Source: Rhodanobacter sp. FW104-R8 (GTDB lineage Bacteria > Pseudomonadota > Gammaproteobacteria > Xanthomonadales > Rhodanobacteraceae). From it: a DNA stretch of 64,000 nt. This document shows, piece after piece, positions 8,404 through 16,700 of this stretch (positions are counted from its first letter, which is position 1; each line of letters opens with the position of its first letter). The stretch spans positions 18,311 through 82,310 of the forward strand of contig NZ_LVJR01000016.1 of NCBI RefSeq assembly GCF_001617365.1, in the 5' to 3' direction. A program made the position numbers and the translations under genes. The notes under the pieces are model-generated. The model saw only the letters and a program-made list of their open reading frames with translations. It was not told where the DNA came from and did no database searches.

Positions 8404-10188
8404 ATGAAAACCAGGGGCATCATGCGCTGGCGTACCGCCGGGCTGCTGCTGGCGATGCTGATCATCGTCGGCCTGCCCTACTTCGTCACGCGCGAGAGCG
8501 CGCGCAGCACCGAGCGCGCCACGGACTGGGTGGCCCATTCGGTCGCGGTGAAATCGCTGGTCTACCGCGTGGCCTACGTCGTGCGCGACAGCGAGGCCGC
8601 CACCTACCGGCTGCTGGCCGGCGACGAGAGCGACGCTGCCCGCAAGCGTGCCGTGCGCGCCAGCGAGGAGGCGCCGCCGCTGATGCAGCAGTTGCGCCTG
8701 ATGACGCGCGACAACGCCGACCAGCAAGCCATGCTCGGTGCGTTGGACGGCAGCGTCGCCGGCCGCATCGCCTTCATGAATCGGGCGCTGGACAGGCTGC
8801 GGCACGGCGACCCCGCCGGCGCGCGGCAATCGCTGCGCGACAGCGACGACCTGTTCGGCATGAACGACAAGATCGCCGGCATCGCCAAGAGCGAGGAGGA
8901 CCTGCTGAAGGCACGCCAGGCCGAGGTCGCGCGGCAGTCCTTCAACGGGCATGTCGCGCTCGCCATCACCGCGCTGGCGCAGCTCGTGCTGCTGATCATC
9001 ATCGTGATCACCTCCGAGCGGCAGATCGGCCGGCGCCAGCTGGCCGAAACCCGCGAGGGTCGCGCGGTGCTGCGTTCGCAGATGATCTTCCAGTCCGTGC
9101 GCGAACCGATCGCGCTGTTCGACGAGGAGCTGAACAGCCTGCTGGTGAACAATGCGTTCGGCGAGCTGTACGGCGTCGATCCGCGGCAGCGGGCGATGCC
9201 GCTGGCGCAGATCGGCAAGGGTGCCTGGGACGACAGCGTGCTGCTGCAGCGCCTGAGCGACGTGCTGCTGCGCGACCGCGAGCTTTGGGATTACGACATG
9301 GTCCAGCGCACCGTCGACGGGGTCGACCGGCACGTGGTGATCAACGCGCGGCGCCTGCAGCAGGACACCAACGCGCATGCGCTGCTGCTGACGGTGAGCG
9401 ACGTCACCGCGCGCGCACTGGCCGAGCAGCGGGTCCTCGAGCTGAACCACCAGCTCGAGGGCAAGGTGGCGCAGATCTCCGACGTCAACCGCGAGCTGGA
9501 GGCGTTCAGCTACTCGGTCTCGCACGACCTGCGCGCGCCGCTGCGCCACATCGCCGGGTTCGCGCGCAAGCTGGAGCAGCACCTCGGCGACCACGTCGAC
9601 GAAAAGGCCAGCCACTACATCGAGGTGATCGCCAGCTCGGCCCAGCGCATGGCCCTGCTGATCGACGACCTGCTGGTGTTCTCCCGGCTCGGCCGCGGCG
9701 CGCTGCGGCTGCAGGCGGTGGACATGCAGTCGCTGGCCGAGGAGGCGCGGGCGCTGGCCGAGGCTGGCGTGGAGAACCGGCGCATCGTGTGGAACATCGC
9801 ACCGTTGCCGATGGTGATCGGCGATGAGAACATGCTGCGCACGGTATGGCAGAACCTGCTCGGCAATGCGGTCAAGTACACCGGCCACTGCGAGGTGGCG
9901 CAGATCGGGGTGAGCGTGCGAAGAGGGCGCAACGGCGACTACGAATTCACCGTGACCGACAATGGCGCGGGGTTCGACATGCAGTACGCGGACAAGTTGT
10001 TCGGCGTGTTCCAGCGCCTGCATCGCGCCTCGGAATTCCCGGGCAACGGGATCGGCCTGGCCAACGTGCGGCGGATCGTGGTCCGCCACGGTGGCCGCGT
10101 CTGGGCCGAGGCCGAGCCGGGTCAGGGAGCCCGTTTCCACTTTTCGCTGCCGGCCACTGATGCGACCGGGGCACATACCGAGAGTTGA
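8404..10188 (+). CDS. Membrane sensor histidine kinase with PAS domain
   Basis: From ATG 8404 the protein has 594 residues: a transmembrane helix (about 10-30), a CHASE3-like helical extracytoplasmic domain (about 31-180), a second helix (about 183-205), a PAS-like domain (about 220-345), a HisKA domain with phosphoacceptor His374 in SVSHDLRAPLRHIAGF, and a HATPase_c domain ending in GNGIGLANVRRIVVRHGGR. This architecture resembles bacteriophytochrome-type kinases that pair with Rcp1-like single-domain regulators, and one follows directly. The start is uncertain. GTG 8338 opens the same frame but spans a hairpin and lacks a ribosome site, while ATG 8422 has AGGGG just upstream. The signal sensed is unknown. 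Confidence 0.88.
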   Translation: MKTRGIMRWRTAGLLLAMLIIVGLPYFVTRESARSTERATDWVAHSVAVKSLVYRVAYVVRDSEAATYRLLAGDESDAARKRAVRASEEAPPLMQQLRLMTRDNADQQAMLGALDGSVAGRIAFMNRALDRLRHGDPAGARQSLRDSDDLFGMNDKIAGIAKSEEDLLKARQAEVARQSFNGHVALAITALAQLVLLIIIVITSERQIGRRQLAETREGRAVLRSQMIFQSVREPIALFDEELNSLLVNNAFGELYGVDPRQRAMPLAQIGKGAWDDSVLLQRLSDVLLRDRELWDYDMVQRTVDGVDRHVVINARRLQQDTNAHALLLTVSDVTARALAEQRVLELNHQLEGKVAQISDVNRELEAFSYSVSHDLRAPLRHIAGFARKLEQHLGDHVDEKASHYIEVIASSAQRMALLIDDLLVFSRLGRGALRLQAVDMQSLAEEARALAEAGVENRRIVWNIAPLPMVIGDENMLRTVWQNLLGNAVKYTGHCEVAQIGVSVRRGRNGDYEFTVTDNGAGFDMQYADKLFGVFQRLHRASEFPGNGIGLANVRRIVVRHGGRVWAEAEPGQGARFHFSLPATDATGAHTES

Positions 10189-10190
10189 GC

Positions 10191-10637
10191 ATGAACAAGA
10201 GAGACCTGCGCACCATCCTGCTGGTCGAAGACAGCGTGGCCGACGCCGAGATGGCGATCGACGCGCTGAGCGAGGCACATCTGGCCAACCCGGTGGTGCA
10301 CGTGGAAGACGGCGTGGAATGCATGGACTACCTCTACAGCCGCGGCGCATGGGATTCGCGCGAGCCGGGTGATCCGGCGGTGGTGCTGCTGGACATCAAG
10401 ATGCCGCGCATGAACGGGCTGGACGTGCTGACCGCGATGCGCGGCGACGAGCGGCTGCGGCGGATTCCGGTGGTGATCCTGTCGTCTTCGCGCGAGGAAA
10501 GCGATCTGGCGCGCAGCTGGGACCTGGGCGCCAATGCCTATGTGATCAAGCCGGTCGACGTGGACCAGTTCTTCGACGCGGTGCGCACGCTGGGGCAGTT
10601 CTGGGCGGTGCTCAACCAGGCACCCGAGCAAGAGTGA
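10191..10637 (+). CDS. Single-domain response regulator (Rcp1-like)
   Basis: The 148-residue protein is a stand-alone receiver domain with no output domain. The acidic pocket is VEDS, the phosphoacceptor is Asp68 in VVLLDIKMPRMNGLDVL, and the switch and Lys positions are in ILSSS and VIKPVD. A long insert between beta-2 and beta-3 and the C-terminal FFDAVRTLGQFW match the Rcp1 subfamily that receives phosphate from phytochrome-like kinases. It begins 2 bases after the kinase stop, so it is almost certainly cotranscribed and a phosphate acceptor for that kinase. It may relay phosphate to the hybrid kinase downstream. Confidence 0.9.
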   Translation: MNKRDLRTILLVEDSVADAEMAIDALSEAHLANPVVHVEDGVECMDYLYSRGAWDSREPGDPAVVLLDIKMPRMNGLDVLTAMRGDERLRRIPVVILSSSREESDLARSWDLGANAYVIKPVDVDQFFDAVRTLGQFWAVLNQAPEQE

Positions 10638-10716
10638 GCGAATGGAACGCGGCGACCCGCGCCGGCCCATGAGCCGCAAGCGGGCGGCGAAATCGGGCAG
10701 GGCAGCAGGTAACCAT

Positions 10717-12285
10717 ATGCCAAACGGGCAAATTCGGGTGATGCCGACCATCCGGGTGCTGCAGGTCGAGGACAGCCAGCTCGATGCCGAGCTGGTGTTG
10801 GCCGAGCTGGATGCCGACGACATCGGCTACGAGGTGCGCCTGGTCGACGACGAGTCGGGCTTCCTCGCGGCGCTGGACGAATTCAATCCGCACATCGTGT
10901 TGTCGGATCTCAGCATGCCGGGGTTCTCCGGCCAGCACGCGCTGGAGCTGCTGCGGCGGCACGACGAGGATCTGCCGTTCATCTTCGTCTCCGCCACGCT
11001 GGGCGAGGAGGCGGCGATCGAGGCGCTGCGCAACGGCGCCACCGACTACATCCTGAAGCAGAACCCGGCCCGGCTGGCCAGCGCCGTGCGGCGTGCCCTC
11101 AATGAGGCCGAGGCGCGCCGGGCCAGGCGCCGTGCCGAGACGGAACTGGTCCGCGCACAGCGTTTCGAGAGTCTGGCGATGCTCGCCGGCGGCCTCAGCC
11201 ACGACCTGCGCAACCTGCTGCAGCCGCTACTGCTCGCCGGCGACAGCCTGCAGGATTACCAGGACGACCCGCGCCTGGCGCGGCTGGGCAAGCTGGTGCG
11301 CGACTGCGGCAAGCGCGGCCTGGACATGGTGCACTCCATGCTGTCGTTCGCCAGCGGTGCGCGTCGCGCGGAACAGGTGCGGCTGGGTGCGTTGTTCAGC
11401 GCGTTCGACCTGCTGATGCAGGGCAGCGTGCCGCGCACGGTGACGATGGAGCTGGCCATCGACGACCCGGAACTGACGTTCGAGGGCAACCACACCGAGT
11501 TGCAGCAGTGCCTGCTCAACCTGTGCCTCAATGCGATCCAGGCCATGCCGGATGGCGGCCACCTGCGCGTCGAGGCGGCGCGGGCGCAGCTGCCGAAAGA
11601 CTTCTTCCAGGCCGAAGAGCGGTCGTGGCAGTGCGACTACCTCTGCATCAGCGTGATCGACGACGGCCCGGGCATGCCGCCGGCGGTCAAGGCGCGCCTG
11701 TTCGAGCCGTTCTTCACCACCAAGGAGGCCGGCACCGGGCTCGGCCTGCTCTCGTGCAAGCGCATCGTCACCAGCCATGGCGGCGTGATGCGGGTGGACA
11801 GCGGGCCGGGCCGCGGCAGCCGTTTCGACCTGTACCTTCCGCTGGAGGCGCCGCCGGCCGTCGACGAGCAACTGGGCGAACAGGAAAGCCTGGAGGGCGC
11901 CGCCGAGCGCGTGCTGGTGGTGGTGGAGGAGGCCGGCCAGCTGTCCCTGCTGGCCGACACGCTGGATGCCTGGGGCTACCAGGCCCACGCCAGCCAGAGC
12001 GGCACCGCCGCGCTGCAGTGGATCGAGGCCGCCGGCCTGCCCGACCTGGTGGTGCTGGACGCGGACATGAACCTGTTCACCGGCGTGCGTACACTGGCCG
12101 CGCTGATCGAGCAGGGCTACAGCGGCGCGGTGATCCTGCTGGCGCGCCCCGGCGCCACGCCCGACCTGCACGAACTCCCTCCGCTGCAGCACCTGTACGT
12201 GATCGACAAGCCGGTCACCACCCAGGTGCTGCTGCGCACCTTGCGCAAGGCGTTGGACACGGCCGGTAACGCGGCGGATGCGTGA
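10717..12285 (+). CDS. Hybrid protein: receiver, histidine kinase, degenerate receiver
   Basis: From ATG 10717 there are 522 residues. An N-terminal receiver (about 9-125) has the VEDS pocket and phosphoacceptor Asp64 in IVLSDLSMPG. A histidine kinase core follows, with His162 in GGLSHDLRNLLQPLL and an ATP-binding domain with DDGPGMP and GTGLGLLSCKRIV. The C-terminal receiver (about 400-515) keeps Asp in VVLDADMN and Lys in DKPVT but has Glu-Glu where the acidic pair should be, so it may be weakly active. No membrane segment is present. Upstream in-frame ATG 10642 sits 4 bases after the previous stop, but the added 25 residues look non-coding; ATG 10741 is a further option. It probably forms a phosphorelay with the two preceding genes. 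Confidence 0.85.
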   Translation: MPNGQIRVMPTIRVLQVEDSQLDAELVLAELDADDIGYEVRLVDDESGFLAALDEFNPHIVLSDLSMPGFSGQHALELLRRHDEDLPFIFVSATLGEEAAIEALRNGATDYILKQNPARLASAVRRALNEAEARRARRRAETELVRAQRFESLAMLAGGLSHDLRNLLQPLLLAGDSLQDYQDDPRLARLGKLVRDCGKRGLDMVHSMLSFASGARRAEQVRLGALFSAFDLLMQGSVPRTVTMELAIDDPELTFEGNHTELQQCLLNLCLNAIQAMPDGGHLRVEAARAQLPKDFFQAEERSWQCDYLCISVIDDGPGMPPAVKARLFEPFFTTKEAGTGLGLLSCKRIVTSHGGVMRVDSGPGRGSRFDLYLPLEAPPAVDEQLGEQESLEGAAERVLVVVEEAGQLSLLADTLDAWGYQAHASQSGTAALQWIEAAGLPDLVVLDADMNLFTGVRTLAALIEQGYSGAVILLARPGATPDLHELPPLQHLYVIDKPVTTQVLLRTLRKALDTAGNAADA

Positions 12286-12317
12286 GCCGCGCGGATGCAA
12301 CGACCGGGAGGACAGGG

Positions 12318-13649
12318 ATGTTCGCGTATTACCTTGATCTGGCCCTGCGCAGCTTCCGTCGCAGCAAGGCGCTGACGGCACTCGTGGTGGTGCTGATGGG
12401 CTGCGGCGTGGCCACCTGCATGGTCGCCTTCGCGGTGTTCCGCGCCGCCGCGGCCGATCCGATACCGTGGAAATCGAACCAGCTGTTCGTGCCGCAGATC
12501 GACAACTTCGGGCCGGTGCACAACTGGAAGGGTCAGCCGCCGATCCTGCTCAGCTATAACGATGCCGAGGCGTTGCTGCATGCGCGGCAGGCGCGGCGTC
12601 AGGTGCTGATCTACGGCAGCAAGTGGACGGTGCTGCCGGATGACGCGCGGCAGCAGCCGTTCCCGCAGGAAGGCGATGCGGTCAGCAGCGATTTCTTCGC
12701 CATGTTCGACGCGCGGTTCCGCTACGGCGGCGGCTGGTCGGCCAACGATGACGACCAGCGCGCGGCGGTGGCCGTCATCAGCAGCGCGCTCAACCGGAAG
12801 CTGTTCGGCGGCGACGACAGCGTGGGGCGCGAGATCAACCTGGATGCGCACGTCTATCGCATCGTCGGTGTGCTGGACGACTGGGATCCGCGCCCGCGCT
12901 TCTTCGACGTGACGAGCACATTCGATGCCTTCGGCCATCCGCGGCAGATCTATCTCCCGTTCAGTCGCGCCATCGATCTGCAGAAAGCCGCCAGTGGCCA
13001 GTTCTATTGCAGCACGAATACCGTCGATCCCCACCTGCCGGACTGGAGCAGCATCCTGCACAGCGAATGCGCATGGATCGTGGCCTGGGTGGAGCTGCCC
13101 ACGCGCGCCGACGTGGCGCATTACCACGACTGGCTGCGCAACTACGCGGCCGAACAGCGACGCCTCGGCCGCCTTGACTGGCCACCGAACGTGCGCCTGT
13201 CCAATGTCATGCAGTGGCTGCACCAGGATGGCTTCAACGTGATACCGAAGTCGTCGGCGCTGTCGCTGATCGTCTCGGTGAGTTTTTTGCTGATATGCCT
13301 CGTCAACGTGGTCGGCCTGATGCTGGCCCGCTTCATGCGTCGCGCGCCGGAGATCGGCGTGCGTCGCGCGCTGGGTGCGTCGCGCGGGGCGATCTATCGT
13401 CAGTTCCTGGTCGAGGCGGCGGCGATCGGGTTGGCCGGCGGTGTATTGGGAGTGCTGCTGACGGCGCTGGGCATGGCCGGCATCGGCAAGGTGTTCGAAC
13501 CGGAGATCGCCCGGCTGGCGCGGCTGGATGCGTCGTTGTTTCTGCTGGCCGTGCTGGTCGCGGTGGCCGCCACGTTGATCGCGGCGCTGTATCCCACCTG
13601 GCGCGCCGCCCAGGTGCAGCCGGCGTGGCAGTTGAAGTCGAACGGATGA
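12318..13649 (+). CDS. ABC transporter permease, MacB/FtsX type (first of pair)
   Basis: The 443-residue inner-membrane protein has a transmembrane helix near residues 18-40, a large periplasmic MacB-like core domain (about 45-310), and three C-terminal helices of the FtsX domain. The conserved cytoplasmic loop FMRRAPEIGVRRALGASRGAIYRQF is diagnostic. Such permeases work with a LolD/MacB-type ATPase in lipoprotein release, efflux or mechanotransmission. The start at 12318 follows GGGAGGACAGGG, a strong ribosome site. The next gene overlaps by ATGA, so the two probably form a heterodimer. No ATPase or HlyD-like adaptor gene is adjacent, so an ATPase must be encoded elsewhere or be shared. Confidence 0.88.
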   Translation: MFAYYLDLALRSFRRSKALTALVVVLMGCGVATCMVAFAVFRAAAADPIPWKSNQLFVPQIDNFGPVHNWKGQPPILLSYNDAEALLHARQARRQVLIYGSKWTVLPDDARQQPFPQEGDAVSSDFFAMFDARFRYGGGWSANDDDQRAAVAVISSALNRKLFGGDDSVGREINLDAHVYRIVGVLDDWDPRPRFFDVTSTFDAFGHPRQIYLPFSRAIDLQKAASGQFYCSTNTVDPHLPDWSSILHSECAWIVAWVELPTRADVAHYHDWLRNYAAEQRRLGRLDWPPNVRLSNVMQWLHQDGFNVIPKSSALSLIVSVSFLLICLVNVVGLMLARFMRRAPEIGVRRALGASRGAIYRQFLVEAAAIGLAGGVLGVLLTALGMAGIGKVFEPEIARLARLDASLFLLAVLVAVAATLIAALYPTWRAAQVQPAWQLKSNG

Positions 13650-14911
13650 ACGCGGCCATGCAGATACGCCCGATCCTCGCCGCGCTGCGCCGGCACAAGA
13701 TGGCCACGCTGCTCATCGTGCTGCAGATCGCATTGACTCTCGCCGTGGTCAGCAACGCGCTGTTCATCGTCAAGACGCGGGTGGTGCACTTGTCGCGCCC
13801 GAGCGGCACCGACGAGGCGCATCTGTTCGCGATCAACAACCAGTGGATCGGCCGGCCGGAGGTGCCGCATGTTCATGCGCAGATGCGCGCCGACCTGGCG
13901 ACCTTGCGCAAGTTGCCGGGCGTGCGCAACGCGTTTGCCAGCCAGGCCTATCCGCTGGAAGAAGGCGGCGGCGGGTTGGTGCGCATCAAGCATCGGGTCG
14001 AGCAGAAGAAGCTGCAGCTGGCGCTTTCCTATTTTGCCGACGAGCACGCGATCGACACGTTCGGCATCGCGCTGGTGGCCGGCCGCAACTTCCGCGCCGA
14101 CGAGATCGGCAGCCTCGGCCCGTACGACAAGGTAGTGCCGGCGGTGATCATCATCACGCGCGACCTGGCCCAAAAACTTTTCCCCGATGGCGCGGCCGTG
14201 GGCCAGCGCGTCTATCTCAGCGATGACGGCCCGAGCACGATCATCGGCGTGGTCGATCGGCTGGAAGGCAGTTACGCGGGCAGCAGCACGCGCTCGATCG
14301 ATGAGTACACCGTCCTGGTGCCGGCGCGTTACGCCAGTGTCGACGACGGGGCGGCCTACGCCGGCGGGGTGGTCTATCTGGTGCGCGCGCAGCCGGGCCA
14401 GCTGGCCGCGTTACTGCGCTCGGCGCCAGCGGCACTGGTGGCGCAGAACCGCATGCGCTTGATCAGCCCGGAGGACGGCGTGGTCACGCTGGCACAGGCA
14501 CGCACAAAGGCTTATGCCACGGATCGCGGCGTGGCGATCATGATGGCCGCGATGTGCGTTTTGCTGCTGCTGGCGACGGCCGGCGGCATCGTGGGCCTGA
14601 GCAGTTTCTGGGTCGGCCAGCGGCGGCGCTCCATTGGCGTGCGGCGCGCGCTGGGCGCGACGCGCGGCGACATCCTGCGTTATTTCCAGGTCGAGAACGC
14701 CCTGATCGTCGGCGTCGGCGTGGTGCTGGGCGTGGCACTCGGCATCGCCGCGAACCTGTCGCTGATGACGCACCATGAACTGCCACGGATGCCGCTTTGG
14801 GTGCTCGGCGTCGGCGCGGTGCTGCTGTGGCTGCTAGGCCAGCTGGCCGTGCTCGATCCGGCGCGGCGCGCCGCCGCCGTGCCGCCGGTGGAGGCGACGC
14901 GCTCGGTGTGA
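13646..14911 (+). CDS. ABC transporter permease, MacB/FtsX type (second of pair)
   Basis: The 421-residue protein has the same plan as its upstream partner: one helix near residues 19-40, a MacB-like periplasmic domain, then three helices with the FtsX loop FWVGQRRRSIGVRRALGATRGDILRYFQVE. The two differ through most of their periplasmic domains, as expected for a heterodimer. Its start overlaps the stop of the first permease, indicating translational coupling. A REP-like palindrome follows 14 bases after the stop and may end the transcript. The substrate is unknown. The upstream two-component genes and the absence of a local ATPase make regulated envelope-stress or antimicrobial-peptide efflux a reasonable but unproven guess. 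Confidence 0.88.
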   Translation: MNAAMQIRPILAALRRHKMATLLIVLQIALTLAVVSNALFIVKTRVVHLSRPSGTDEAHLFAINNQWIGRPEVPHVHAQMRADLATLRKLPGVRNAFASQAYPLEEGGGGLVRIKHRVEQKKLQLALSYFADEHAIDTFGIALVAGRNFRADEIGSLGPYDKVVPAVIIITRDLAQKLFPDGAAVGQRVYLSDDGPSTIIGVVDRLEGSYAGSSTRSIDEYTVLVPARYASVDDGAAYAGGVVYLVRAQPGQLAALLRSAPAALVAQNRMRLISPEDGVVTLAQARTKAYATDRGVAIMMAAMCVLLLLATAGGIVGLSSFWVGQRRRSIGVRRALGATRGDILRYFQVENALIVGVGVVLGVALGIAANLSLMTHHELPRMPLWVLGVGAVLLWLLGQLAVLDPARRAAAVPPVEATRSV

Positions 14912-14925
14912 GCAGGACGGGTTAT

Positions 14926-14950
14926 GTAGGGCGGGCAATGCCCGCCCTAC
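14926..14950. repeat. REP-like palindrome between permease and pilR
   Basis: Perfect 12-bp arms (GTAGGGCGGGCA and its complement) are separated by a single A. It lies between convergent genes (permease 2 stop and pilR stop) and is compact and GC-rich like repetitive extragenic palindromes of xanthomonads. It could also serve as a bidirectional transcription stop. Confidence 0.75.
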
Positions 14951-14977
14951 GAGATGTTGCGCGCCTGTTGCGGCGGC

Positions 14978-16363
14978 TCAGTCGATGCCGAGCTTCTTCA
15001 GTTTGTAGCGCAGCGCGCGGAAGGTGATGCCGAGTTTGCGCGCGGCGGCGGTCTTGTTGTAGCGCGATTCTTCCAGCGCCTTGACGATGGCGGTGCGCTC
15101 GAGGTTGCTGATGTAGTCGTCGAGGCCGCCGTTCGCGCTCGCTGGCGGCGGTGCCGCCGCAGCGATGCCGGCGAGCGGCGCGTCGGCGCCGGTGCGCGCG
15201 TTGCGCTGCGGCAGCATCAGGTCGGCGGCCTCGATGGTGCTGCCGTCGCACATCGCCATCGCGCGCTCGAGGATGTTCTCCAGCTCGCGCACGTTGCCGG
15301 GGAAGTCATAGGCTTCCAGCGAGTCGCGCGCGGACGGCGACAGCTGGCCGACGCTTTCGCCGCTCTTGCCGGCCAGTGCCTTGAGGATGAAGTCGGACAG
15401 CTGCGGCACGTCGCCGCGGCGCTCGCGCAGCGGCGGCACGCGCAGCTCGATCACGTTGATGCGGTAGAACAGGTCCTGGCGGAACTGCCCCTGCTCGACC
15501 AGCTGGCCGAGGTTCTTGTGGGTGGCCGAGAGGATGCGCACGTCGACCGGGATCTCGTCGCGGCCGCCGATCGGGCGCACCGCCTTTTCCTGGATCGCGC
15601 GCAGCAGCTTCACCTGCATGTGCAGCGGCAGCTCGGCCACTTCGTCGAGGAACAGCGTGCCGCCCTGGGCCGCCTGGAACAGGCCTTCCTTGTCTACGCT
15701 GGCGCCGGTGAAACTGCCCTTGCGGTGGCCGAAGAACTCGCTTTCCATCAGCTCGGATGGAATTGCGCCACAGTTGACCGGCACGAACGGGCCGCTGGCG
15801 CGCGGGCCCTGCTCGTGGATCAATCGCGCCACCAGCTCCTTGCCCACGCCGGATTCGCCGGCGATGTAGACCGGCGCCTGGTTGCGCGCCAGCTTGGCGA
15901 TGGTGGCGCGCACCTGCTGCATTGCCGGCGAGCTGCCGATCAGGCGATCGCCGGATTCGCCGGTCTTCGCGGCGGCGGCACCGGTGCGCCTTTCCTCGGC
16001 CAGGCGCAGCGCGGTGCGCACCAGGCCGCGCAGCATCTGGATGTCGACCGGCTTGGAGACGAAGTCGAACGCCCCGGCCTTCAGCGCATTCACCGCGGCG
16101 TCGACGTTGCCGTAGGCGGTGATCATCGCCACCGGCATGTCGGGATGGTCCGCGGCGATCAGTTCGATGATCTCGTGGCCGGTGCCGTCGGGCAGCCGCA
16201 TGTCGGTGAAGCACAGGTCGTAGCTGCGTTCGGCCAGTGCGCGGCGTGCCTCGGCGACGGTGCCGACGGCGTCGACCTGCAGGTCCATCCGCCCCAGCGT
16301 GATGGTCAGCAGTTCGCGGATGTCGCGTTCGTCGTCGATGACCAGGACGGTCTGTGGATTCAT
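14978..16363 (-). CDS. pilR: Type IV pilus sigma54-dependent response regulator PilR
   Basis: The 461-residue NtrC-family regulator has a receiver domain (about 5-120, phosphoacceptor Asp54 in CFTDMRLPDGTG), an AAA+ domain with Walker A GESGVGKE and the sigma54-contact loop KGSFTGA, and a C-terminal Fis-type helix-turn-helix. The ending, with NKTAAARKLGITFRALRYKLKKLGID, is characteristic of PilR. PilR, phosphorylated by PilS, activates sigma54 transcription of pilin genes. In related genomes pilS lies directly upstream of pilR. Here pilS is 8.7 kb away on the same strand, with a sugar cassette between, so pilR must have its own promoter or depend on the cassette's transcription. Confidence 0.93.
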   Translation of the reverse strand: MNPQTVLVIDDERDIRELLTITLGRMDLQVDAVGTVAEARRALAERSYDLCFTDMRLPDGTGHEIIELIAADHPDMPVAMITAYGNVDAAVNALKAGAFDFVSKPVDIQMLRGLVRTALRLAEERRTGAAAAKTGESGDRLIGSSPAMQQVRATIAKLARNQAPVYIAGESGVGKELVARLIHEQGPRASGPFVPVNCGAIPSELMESEFFGHRKGSFTGASVDKEGLFQAAQGGTLFLDEVAELPLHMQVKLLRAIQEKAVRPIGGRDEIPVDVRILSATHKNLGQLVEQGQFRQDLFYRINVIELRVPPLRERRGDVPQLSDFILKALAGKSGESVGQLSPSARDSLEAYDFPGNVRELENILERAMAMCDGSTIEAADLMLPQRNARTGADAPLAGIAAAAPPPASANGGLDDYISNLERTAIVKALEESRYNKTAAARKLGITFRALRYKLKKLGID

Positions 16364-16618
16364 GGCACGGCGCGTGGCAAACGATGCGACAGAGAATACC
16401 CGGCCCCGTGCTGCGGGGCAAAGACCGCCGATGCCGCAGGCAGTCCTCGGAAGCCCGTCGCCGCGGCATGCGACGGGCGCGATCCGGGCGCCGTCCGGTC
16501 CGGCAAGCCGGCCGTGGTATCCGGACAGTCGCCGCCGCCGGACGGCGCGGCCGGTGATGGCCGCCGGGCACGCGCGAGGGGCGTGGTGGCCCCCTGGCGG
16601 CGTCGGCAGGGCACGGTT
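16364..16618. other. Gene-poor stretch upstream of pilR
   Basis: Between the pilR start and the end of the sugar cassette there is no convincing protein gene apart from a possible 20-codon frame at its distal edge. A small hairpin (GCCCCG/CGGGGC, 16403-16419) is present without a U-tract. This stretch should contain the present pilR promoter, but I see no clear sigma70 or sigma54 consensus. Confidence 0.4.
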
Positions 16619-16681
16619 TCAGCGCGCCTTGCGGATCAGCCGCGGCTTGCCGTCAGCGCCGCGGTCGATGCGGGGTTTCAT
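16619..16681 (-). CDS. Possible 20-residue basic peptide
   Basis: This small frame starts 19 bases after the MFS transporter stop and ends in TGA. It encodes 20 residues, 8 of them Lys or Arg (begins MKPRIDRGADG). GGAAC lies six bases before the ATG and could act as a weak ribosome site. It may be a genuine small protein at the end of the sugar operon or a chance frame; no family is recognised. Confidence 0.25.
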   Translation of the reverse strand: MKPRIDRGADGKPRLIRKAR

Positions 16682-16700
16682 GGTCGTTCCGGGCGGAAGG

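Noticed and set aside
16403..16419. Hairpin upstream of pilR as a terminator for the sugar operon
   Set aside because: The 6-bp GCCCCG/CGGGGC stem has no U-tract in either direction and is too short to call.
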